The position numbers were made by a program, and so were the translations under genes. Shown here in pieces: positions 45,019 to 54,100 of a DNA stretch of 64,000 nucleotides. The stretch covers positions 1 through 64,000 of the forward strand of contig JAMCQI010000013.1 in assembly GCA_023381515.1 (NCBI GenBank). The letters are read 5' to 3'. The notes below the pieces were generated by a model that saw only the letters and a list, made by a program, of their open reading frames with translations, searched no databases and was not told the DNA's origin. The stretch comes from Chloroflexota bacterium. Its GTDB lineage: Bacteria > Chloroflexota > Anaerolineae > UBA4142. Within the stretch, counting starts at the first letter, position 1. Every line of letters begins with the position of its first letter.

Positions 45019-45620
45019 GATGATTCCTCCTCGATCGAATGTGGCTTGCCCCCAATTGTTCAGGATAGCGCCTTTCGGCAACTAAAGGAATCACTTGGGC
45101 GTGTCCGTTGTTGTCGTAAAAGCACTGTGCCCACCGTCGGATTTCACGACAGAGCCCTCGATTGAGCAACAACTCCGCAGCCCAAGGGAGTAATAGCTGC
45201 GTCGAAAGGCGGAAAGGCGTTACCCCATTGACTTGCGAGCTATGGGGTGTTACATTAGAGAAAACACTAGAGGCAATCGGCAGGGTAGCTTGCTTTTTGT
45301 CTATTGCCATTTGAGGCCGGGGCTCGGTCGTCAGCCCGTCAGGCAATCCGGTTCTCGCGATGATCGGGCACCCCGTTGTTTGACCCTACGGTGAACGCGG
45401 CTGGTGCCCTTTGTATTTCTCCATTGTTCGGAGGAGGGATGGGGATAGAGATGGGAGAGTACCGTCTGAGATACGAACGCTCCCATAGTCAGCACCTTCG
45501 AAATACCCGCGTACGCTTGCGCCGGTTCCGGCGCACTTGGCGCACAGCGGTGAGGTCAATCTAGGTGACGGACAAAGCTGTCCAGTGAGACCTATCGGCC
45601 GCGCTAGAAATGAGGCAGTG
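45019..45620. other. Non-coding stretch upstream of groES
   Basis: No convincing gene. It contains the TTGTCGTAAAAG half-site at 45110-45121 in the groES leader or promoter region. A 41-codon Arg-rich open frame from ATG 45439 is preceded by GGAGGAGGG, but its composition and overlap make it doubtful. Confidence 0.4.
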
Positions 45621-45941
45621 GTGATAAAGAATCCAGAGTTCCTCTTTGCACATCGAGCGGTTCCCGCGCTCGTCAACCTACGGGGTCGCGCCTGGTACGA
45701 ATTGGTGGAGAGGGTCGCTGCATTGCCAGAAGACCATCCCGACGCGCTCGCGTTAGCTTTGATGATGATCGACCTAAATGGGTGCATCGCTTGCGATGCC
45801 AGACATTTTCGCGAACGCGGCGGCTGTGCCAGTTGCGCGTGCTTGACCTTGAAAGCATCCTCGCGATTAGACGAAGCTACCTTAATCGCCAGTTTTCACC
45901 TGGCGCAAAGGAGGATGGCGGAATCGCCGGTAACCCAATGA
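45621..45941 (+). CDS. Cys-cluster hypothetical protein
   Basis: A 106-residue protein starting at tandem GTGs (45618/45621) with GAGG just upstream. The first half is helical (RAWYELVERVAALPEDHPD). The middle carries CIACDARHFRERGGCASCAC, five Cys in 20 residues, fit for a zinc or Fe-S site. No family recognised. The following spoVS-like gene is on the same strand. Confidence 0.5.
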   Translation: MIKNPEFLFAHRAVPALVNLRGRAWYELVERVAALPEDHPDALALALMMIDLNGCIACDARHFRERGGCASCACLTLKASSRLDEATLIASFHLAQRRMAESPVTQ

Positions 45942-46132
45942 CTCGTCGAACCCACCTGCTGTTTTTCGGCGGTGGGCGGCCTGAGCCGGATCTTATTCTA
46001 TTTCATCGGCGAAGAAAGAGAAATGAGTCACCAAGCGTTGCACGTTCACCTGGTGATAACAGCACACATGGGAGCGCGATTCTGTCCTTACCTACCATGG
46101 GCATGACCGACACGCGCCCAAGGAGTAGTTCG

Positions 46133-46516
46133 ATGGTCGATATCATTAAAGTCTCTGCCAAATCACGTTCCACCGCGGTGGCGGGCGCCATCGCCGGTTC
46201 GATCCGAGAGCATAAGCACGTGGACGTGCAGGCGATTGGCGCAGGTGCTGTGAACCAGGCCATCAAGGCAATTGCCATCGCGCGCGGATACCTGGAGCAA
46301 GACGGCCTGGATATTGTCTGCATTCCCGCCTTCGTGGAAGTCGATGTGAGCGGCGAAGAACGAACCGCGATCAAGTTCGCGGTGGAAGTACGCCGTCAGA
46401 CAGCTCCTCAGCCCGGATCAAGATTGGCGCAGGAGGCTGAGCCATCTCCCACAATCAAAGACATTCCACCCTCAGAAGAGCGAGATGAACGAGCTTTCTC
46501 CCAGTCCGCCATGTAG
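46133..46516 (+). CDS. spoVS: Stage V sporulation protein S-like (SpoVS)
   Basis: A 127-residue protein. Residues 1-86 are a near-textbook SpoVS domain: IIKVSAKSRSTAVAGAIAG, VQAIGAGAVNQAIKAIAIARG and the closing EERTAIKFAVEVR. A 40-residue acidic, Pro-rich tail is extra. ATG at 46133 has AAGGAG seven bases upstream, although the open frame begins much earlier. SpoVS/Alba-like proteins are thought to bind nucleic acid; a sporulation role is not implied here. Confidence 0.9.
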   Translation: MVDIIKVSAKSRSTAVAGAIAGSIREHKHVDVQAIGAGAVNQAIKAIAIARGYLEQDGLDIVCIPAFVEVDVSGEERTAIKFAVEVRRQTAPQPGSRLAQEAEPSPTIKDIPPSEERDERAFSQSAM

Positions 46517-46936
46517 GCCGTGGGTCTACCGCCGTCCGTCAGGTTGCTCCCGCGCCTAACCGGTATCCGACTCCATGCGGCGGCGCTCACTGGCAAAATG
46601 GAGCCAGCGGCATTCGTCAACGCGCATGGAGGAATGCGGGTTTGCATTGCCTGCGCGATCGTCTGTTGTTTTTGACTTGCCAGGGTATCCCTGTTATATT
46701 CAGGCTGATGATGCCTCGCGCTCGCTCCTGGACTTGAGCATTGGTACTTGGCTTGCCTTTGAGAACGGGGGGAAGCGACGCCAAGAGCGTCACGGTATTC
46801 TCAGAAATCGGCTCTCGTCTTTGCTAAAGCGCCTGCCGTCTTTGCATGCATGAGGAGGCAGGGGCTGTCCATTTCGGCGTAAAAGAGGACGGTCCTAGGG
46901 CTATTCTGGCCGTCGAGGTCAAAGGGAAGGGGACGC
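46517..46936. other. Gap holding the hemolysin III promoter and leader
   Basis: Bases 46517-46670 show nothing I can call. The promoter at 46672-46700 is followed by a leader of about 230 bases to the GTG at 46937. The leader contains a nine-codon open frame from 46708 and a doubtful longer one. Confidence 0.4.
46672..46700 (+). promoter_or_regulatory. sigma70 promoter
   Basis: TTGACT at 46672-46677, 17 bases, TATATT at 46695-46700. It points at the hemolysin III gene. Confidence 0.7.
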
Positions 46937-47590
46937 GTGCTAAAGAAACTGCGCGAGCCTGTCAACGGGCTGACTCACCTGTTCGCGGCGGTCGCTGCGG
47001 CCATGGGTCTCGTGGTACTCTTGTACGTAGGACGGGATAGTCTGTTCAAGCAGGTATCGCTTTTCGTCTATGCGTCCAGCCTAGTCCTCATGTTCGCCGC
47101 CAGTGCAGCGTACCACCTGATCCGGGGCGGGCCGCGGATTAGTCTGCTCCTTCGCAAGCTCGACCACACCTCGATCTACCTTCTCATCGCCGGCACGTAT
47201 ACACCCATTTGCCTTCAGTTCTTGACTGGCATATGGCAGTGGGGGATCCTCGCGGTCATCTGGTCCATGGCCGCGATCGGGATTATCGTCAAGATGTTTG
47301 TCATTCACGCCCCTCGATGGATCACTGCCGCTGTATATATACTGATGGGTTGGCTCTCTCTCTTCGCCATTCCCGAGATATTGCGCTCCATGCCGGAGAC
47401 CGCGCTGATTTGGCTCGTCGTCGGCGGAGCCCTTTTCACTGCCGGAGCCGCCGTCTATGTCACAGAGAGGCCGGACTGGTTTCCTGGCGTTTTTGGATTC
47501 CATGAACTCTGGCACATATTTGTGATCCTGGGCTGCATCAGTCATTTCATTGTCATCGCAGCGTACGTGGCACCTGGCACTGCGATGTGA
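46937..47590 (+). CDS. Hemolysin III / PAQR family membrane protein
   Basis: A 217-residue seven-TM protein of the YqfA/HlyIII group. Diagnostic motifs are SAAYHLI near residue 55, DHTSIYLLIAGTYTP near 75 and the C-terminal GFHELWHIFVI, which supply the Ser, His and Asp residues of the metal-dependent site. GTG at 46937 follows AAGGGGAC. Likely a membrane hydrolase affecting lipid homeostasis; true haemolysis is not implied. Confidence 0.92.
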   Translation: MLKKLREPVNGLTHLFAAVAAAMGLVVLLYVGRDSLFKQVSLFVYASSLVLMFAASAAYHLIRGGPRISLLLRKLDHTSIYLLIAGTYTPICLQFLTGIWQWGILAVIWSMAAIGIIVKMFVIHAPRWITAAVYILMGWLSLFAIPEILRSMPETALIWLVVGGALFTAGAAVYVTERPDWFPGVFGFHELWHIFVILGCISHFIVIAAYVAPGTAM

Positions 47591-47701
47591 GCAACGCAAT
47601 TCCGTTTTTGCCATCGTGCGCATCCAATCGTACACCTCGATGCTTGCTTCTCCCCCCTGTTTCCGCGCGGGGTCAGTCGGAAATTGCTCAATCGGCGTGA
47701 A

Positions 47702-48166
47702 TCAGGGCGGCACAGGCCAATCGCGGATTCGCAGATTGGGCCGCATGGAATCCGACAGCACCCAATCAAAGCCGTCGATCAGCTTACTCTCCCAACCCGC
47801 TTCGCCAAATGCGAATTGGCGGTTCATGTGCAGATGCTGCCCCGCTTGGATGCACACCATGTTGCTTCGGGGCTCTAACTCCACACGGACGAGAAAGACC
47901 GTCCAATGTCCATGGGCGGTCTCTTCCCGGCCGAAGATCAAATCAATGAGCACGGAGCCGGGGCAGCCTTCGGAGGACCCGGGTCTTATGGTGAGGGTGC
48001 CCTGCTCGTCGGACATCGCTTTGAAAATAGCTTCCAGACGCGGCACGAACACATGCCGTGCTACCCATTCAAGCTGGTCGAGCCGTTGGGGCAGTCGAAT
48101 GGGTTTCATTTCTGCTTTGTGCTCACCTCGAAATGCCTTGCTGTGCTTTGCTTCATCTGAATCCAC
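47702..48166 (-). CDS. Hypothetical protein downstream of ndvB
   Basis: A 154-residue protein from GTG at 48166 with AGGCAGG upstream, 26 bases after the ndvB stop on the same strand. It has an N-terminal helix (LDQLEWVARHVFVPRLEAIF) and a mixed alpha/beta remainder with GFDWVLSD near the end. No family recognised. Co-transcription with the glucan synthase gene is likely. Confidence 0.6.
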   Translation of the reverse strand: MDSDEAKHSKAFRGEHKAEMKPIRLPQRLDQLEWVARHVFVPRLEAIFKAMSDEQGTLTIRPGSSEGCPGSVLIDLIFGREETAHGHWTVFLVRVELEPRSNMVCIQAGQHLHMNRQFAFGEAGWESKLIDGFDWVLSDSMRPNLRIRDWPVPP

Positions 48167-48192
48167 ACTACCTGCCTTTGAAGGATGGTGAC

Positions 48193-51100
48193 TCAGGATG
48201 CTTCCATCAGGACGACGACCTGGTGAACTTGGCCATCGTCGGATAACGGAATCCTATTCGCAGATTGCACCTGCCCATCCAGCGTTACCTGCTTGACCCC
48301 CGCTTGGACGCCCGCCGGGTTTTTTACATGGATCTCAAAGGTGGTCCCACCCACACGATAGGTCACCTCATAACTCGCCCAGTTCTTCGGGATACAAGGA
48401 TTGAATTGCAGCGTCTTGCCGATTCGGCGCATTCCCAAAAGGGCTTCCAGTCCCACGCGATACATCCAGCCGCTGGACCCGGTGTACCAGGTCCAGCCGC
48501 CGCGCCCAAGATGAGAAGGCGCGCTGTAAACATCCGCCGCAACCACGTAGGGCTCGACCTTGTACTGCGCCGCCTTTTCCGGAGTATTGGCATGATAGAT
48601 CGGGTTGAGCATTCGGAAGAGAGCCTCCGCGCGATCGCCCTGCCCAAGCTCCGCGAACGCCCACACCGACCAGAGCGCGGCATGCGTATATTGCCCGCCG
48701 TTCTCGCGGACGCCGGGTGGATAGCCCTTGATGTATCCCGGATCTCGAGGAGTCTTGTCGAAGGGCGGCACAAGAAGCAGCAGGAGCTGGTCGTCCGGGC
48801 ACACGAGCCGGTTGACGACAGACTCCATCGCTTGAGCGGCACGCGCAGGGTCGCTTGCCCCTGACAAGACTGCCCACGATTGGACAACTGAATCAATTTG
48901 GCAGTCGTCATTTGCCGCTGATCCCAAAGGTGTGCCGTCGTCGTAAAAGGCACGCCGATACCAGTTGCCGTCCCAGGCGCTGGACTCAATGATGCTGCTC
49001 AATTGGCGAGCGTGGTCGTGGTAGCTAGACGCCAGCTTCTCGTCGCCCCGAGAAGCGCTCAGCGCGGCAAATTTCATCCACGTGGCACACAGGAACCAGC
49101 CGACCCACACGCTTTCGCCTCGACCTCCGATACCCACTCGATTCATCCCGTCGTTCCAGTCCCCGGTTCCCATCAGCGGCAGCCCGCGCGGTCCGACCGT
49201 TGTGCCTTTTTCCAAAGCGCGAGAGCAGTGTTCGTAGAGCGTGTAGGTCTCATCGCTCGCCGGGTATTGGTCGTAACGTTCGTCCTCACCGGTCTCCAAT
49301 GGCGCCCCTCGGCGAAAGGGCACCTGCTCGTCCAGGATCGACGTATCGCCAGTGGCCGTCACATACTGCGCGGTGACAAACGGTAGCCACAGTAGATCGT
49401 CGGATGACCGCGTACGAACCCCGCGCCCGGAAGGCAAATGCCACCAATGCAAGACGTCGCCGGCTTCAAACTGGAACTGCGCGGCTTGGAGGATGTGTTC
49501 GCGGGCCAAGCGCGGAGCCGTGTGAATGAGCGCCAGCACGTCCTGCAGTTGATCGCGAAATCCGAACGCTCCACTGGATTGATAGAAAGCCGAGCGTCCC
49601 CAGATTCGACACGAAAGAGTCTGGTAGAGCAGCCAGCGATTCAGCAAAAGGTCCATTGCCGGGTCGGGCGTTTGCACTTGAATCGATCCGAGTAAATCGT
49701 CCCATGTCTTGCCCACCTGATCCCAAGCCGCCTTGACCTGCGCACTATTTCGGTATCGCTCGATCAGCTGCAACGCTTCTGCGCGGCTGGCTCCTTCACC
49801 CATTAAGAAAAAGATGTCCTCTGACTCGCCCGGCTCCAGATCAATGGCAAGTTGCAGCGCGGCGCATGGATCCACTCCCGGCTCCACCGCACTCCCGAGT
49901 CCAATTCGATCCAGCGCCGCGGGATGGCTCACGCTTCCCATCCGCCCCAGGAACTCGGTGCGATCCGCCGTATAGCCATTCAGTTTTTTATTGGCGGCGA
50001 CGAAGGCGACCCGATCGCCAAATTCGGTGTTGAACGTATTCCGCGCGAGCAGCGCTTGGCGGTCCACGTCGAATTCTGAGACGACGTATTGCTGCGTGGT
50101 ATCGCGATGGACCCCGAGGACCCATTCGAGATACAAGGTTGCCGTAATTCGCCGGGCTTGCGGCCACGTGTTTTCCAGGCGTAGCTGCATAACCTTGACC
50201 GGGGCATCCGGCGCGGCGAAGAGACGCAATCGCTGCACGAGGCCGTGGCTGTTGTGCTCGAAGGTAGAATAGCCCGCGCCGTGCCGGATCAGATAAGGAG
50301 CTGCTGCGCGGCACGGCAGCGGCGTCGGTGACCAGACCTCGGCCGTCTCCTCGTCGCGCAAATAGAGTGCTTCCCCGGGCGGGTCGCCGACCGGATCATT
50401 GGACCAGGGCGTGAGCCGATTCTCGCTGCTGTTCTCGGACCAGGTATTGCCTCCGCCGGCTTCTGAGACGGTAAAGCCGAAATCGGGATTGGCGATGACA
50501 TTGATCCACGGAGCGGGAGTCCATTGGTCCGGTGCTAAATAGACGACATATTCGCGTCCATCCGCGCTAAACCCGCCCAATCCGTTGTCAAAAAGCAAAT
50601 CATCGGGGCGTGAGAGCTCAGGTGTCGGCTCGATAACCGGCGCGGCGGGTGAAATTCGCCTCGCGAGAGCCACACGCGTCGCTTGCTGGCGCTCCAGTTG
50701 TAGAGCCAGCGATCCCTTTTTCCCATCGAGGACTACCCGTGCCGCGGTCTCTAGCAGCACGCGCTCGGCTTCGCCCATCTGATCGGCGTACAGAATAAAG
50801 ATGCCGCCGCGCCGCCCGACCCAGTCCTCGCTCTTCTGGCGCACCAGCACGCGCTGGAGTTGACCGCGCAGCACCTGGCTGTAGCTCGTGGCCTGCTGGT
50901 TGAGGATGACGAGGTCAATTTTGATGTGCCGGTTGCGCCAGTACCGATGGGCCTGGAGCACTTGCTCCGCGACCGCCAGATCTTCCGGCAGATTGATCTT
51001 CACGAGGAGGATGGGATAGTCACCGGAAATGCTAAAGGGCCACAGGCCCGGTTGCCCTCTGCGATTTGCTGCCAAGGTCGTGGCGTCCGAGCGCAGCCCT

Positions 51101-54100
51101 GCCTGGGGATACAGCAGGATGGACAAGAGCTGCTGTGCCTGCTCCAGGTCGGCCGTCGTCAAGTCGAGTTGGCGCAGTTCCAATTCCGAACGCACGCGGG
51201 CTTGATCGAAAGCACCCTCGATCGCACTCCAGTTTTGGTAACGCTCAGCCAACCCCAGTGCCTTCTCGCGCGACGGGGCTGCCAGCGTGACAAAGGCAAC
51301 CCGGACCGTCGCGTGTGGATACAACTCCACCTCCTGACGCAGTGACATGATCGGATCGAGAGTCGCACCCACCGTTCCCGCGACAAGTCCCGCGGGTGCG
51401 CGAAGGGTTTTGCCTCTGCCCAGGAAACAGGCGCGGTCGGTTTCAAACGCGCGCGTGAGCTCGAGTCCCGATTGGACAACCACCGCATGGGCCAGATAGA
51501 TCGGCTCTTCCGCCGTGGACCGCAGACGGCGGTGGAAGAGCAGTGCGTTCGTTTCGGGCGAATATTCGCTTTCGATGAACATTTTATTGAAAGCCGGGTG
51601 GCGGGCATCCGCCGCTTGCGGCGCGAGAATGACTTCGCCATAGCTCGTCAGCGCGATCCGTCGCGCGCTGTCGCCGTGATTGGTCAGAGTGAGATAGCGA
51701 ATCTCAATGGGATCGTCCGGCGCGACCACCACTTCCATCGTAAGGGAAATGCCGTGATCGTTACGCTGGAACTCGGCCATATGTGCATAGAAATGCACAC
51801 TTACAGTGCTTTCAGCTTCCTGGCTTTCGGGCCACGCGGAGGTGGGCTGAAACGTTGCCGACCAGAGATTGCCGTTCTCCATGTCCTGAACATAGAGCCA
51901 AGTCCCCATATCCTCCAGTGTTGTGTCGGCACGCCAACGTGTCAGGTCAATGTCCCGCCAGCGGCTATAGCCCGCGCCAACGCTCGTCACCAGAACGCCA
52001 TAATCTCCATTCGAGAGAAAATGCACTTGGGGTGTGGCCGCGAGCACGGGCACGCTCCAGGGAGAGGTCGTGGTCTGATGTTGAACAGTATGGCGCGGCC
52101 TTGTACGGGCATCTTCCGGTCGCGTAGACTCGAGCGAGGCGTCATAGGGTACCTTCTCCTGCAAAAGCAGTTCGGCGCTCCGCACGAGCGGATCCGAGTG
52201 GAAACGATGCACCATCACGTTGTCGTGGAGAAAGTTGACGAGGGATAACAGAATCATCCCTTGATGATGCGCCATGTACGAGCGGACAATGGAATGCGAT
52301 TCGCCCAGCGCGACCCGAGAGGTCGAAAAATCAATTGCCTCGTACAGGCCGTGTTTGCCGCTCATCCCCAATTTCTCCAGCCGCGCGATATTCTCAATCA
52401 CCGCGCGCGGGCGCAGGGAGAGCGCGAGCAGCGACGCATACGGTGCAATCACCAAATCCTCGGCAAGGTTCCGCTTGAATCCTAGTCCCGGCACGCCAAA
52501 GGCACGGTACTGATAGTTCTGATTCGCGTCGAAGGCATAATAGCCCGATTCGGATATCCCCCAGGGCACCTTCTTTCGCTTTCCATATTCCATTTGGTAT
52601 TCCACCGCGGCTAGACAGCTGTGCTGCAGCAGGGATCCCTCATATTCCCGCATGATTAACGAAGGCATGAGGTACTCGAACATTGTCCCACCCCAGGAGA
52701 CCAACGCTCGCGTACCGACTACTTGAGTCAGGGGACGTCCCAGGTGCAGCCAGTGGCTGGAAGGTACTTGGTTATCGGCAATCGCGACCAAGCTGGCAAT
52801 TCGGGATTCTGAGGCGAGTAAGTCGTAATAGTTGTCGTCAAGCTTTCCTGCCGAGACATTGTAGCCGATGTGAAACAACAGGCGGTGGGCGTCGAACAGA
52901 AAGCCAAAATCAGTGGACTGGAAATAGCATGCGGATTCTCTTTCGAGGTCCCGAAAGCATGCCAACAGGCTATTGGCGTTCGCCGCCGCAGATCGCAGCT
53001 TTTCGGCCAGGAGCGCGCACCAGGCGCGCGCAGACTTGCCCTCCTCCTCATCCTGTTCGTAAGTGCGGGCTCTTGGACGTGAGAGGAGTAGGGACAAAGA
53101 CTCGAGCCGCGCCAGTCCTGTTTCACAAACCCTCTCCACCTCTCCAAGCCGCAGAGTGAGAGGCAGGGCTTCTTGCAGCACTAGCCAGCTGTCGCGGAGT
53201 GCGGGAGGCGTATCCTGATGGGTGAATAGAATGGGCGGTTGATTCATCATCGGGAGCCAGGGCGCGAGTTCCTCAATCTCGCGCTGCATACCGCGCAGAT
53301 GGTTGTGCACTCGGTCCACCGCGTCGCTAATATTGCCGAGCATCTGCGCGTCAACCGTCCCCGCGTTCAATTGGGGGAGCGAGGTTACCAAGGCCTTGAT
53401 TCCATTCCAACGCGGGCTGACCGATTTATCCAACAAAGGGACCCAAGTCTTGGGCTGGTTCTTGGCCGCCATCACTTGGGCCCGCAGTTCTTGGAGTTGA
53501 CGCTGCACCGGAGAGGATTTTAGGGAGGCTTCCGCTGCTTCGTGTTCGGTCAACGTCTCTTGGAGGAGACTGAATGCATCGAGTAAGCCCTCCCAGCTTT
53601 GCCAACGAAGGATGGACTTGCCCGGCAGGGTCTGGCAACCCTGCCGGAGCGTCTGCAAGCAAGCGACGAGGTTGCCGCTATCCACCGTCGAGACGTAAAG
53701 GGGGAGCAGTGGCTCGAGGGTGCGCGTATCGTACCAATTCATAAAGTGACCACGATATTTCTCCAGCTTTTCCATGCTGTCGAACGTGGCGCGCAAGCGC
53801 GCCGCCAGCTCAGTCAAGCCGGTGTAGCCCAAATCATACGCACCTAAGGTGGATAGGAGGAATAGCCCCAAATTGGTGGGCGACGTGCTATGTGCGACAA
53901 TGCCCCCTGGCGCTTCTTGAAAATGGTCGGGCGGGAGCCAATGATCTGTAGGGCCGACGAACTGCTCGGAAAAGGACCACGTCCGCCGTGCCAAGTTGCG
54001 CAGTTGTTGGCGCTCGTCTGCGCCCAGTGGCGCGACCGCCTCGCGCACCGGACTGCTGATCCAGTAGGCAATCTCCGGAGACAGCAGCCAGGCGATCAAA

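Noticed and set aside
45019..45200. CIRCE element before groES
   Set aside because: No TTAGCACTC-N9-GAGTGCTAA or close variant was found on either strand of the upstream region.
45439..45564. 41-codon Arg-rich open frame after GGAGGAGGG
   Set aside because: The ribosome site is attractive but spacing is short and the Arg run looks like GC-rich non-coding sequence; kept out of the gene list.
46575..46853. 92-codon open frame upstream of hemolysin III
   Set aside because: It spans a clear sigma70 promoter and has no family signal.
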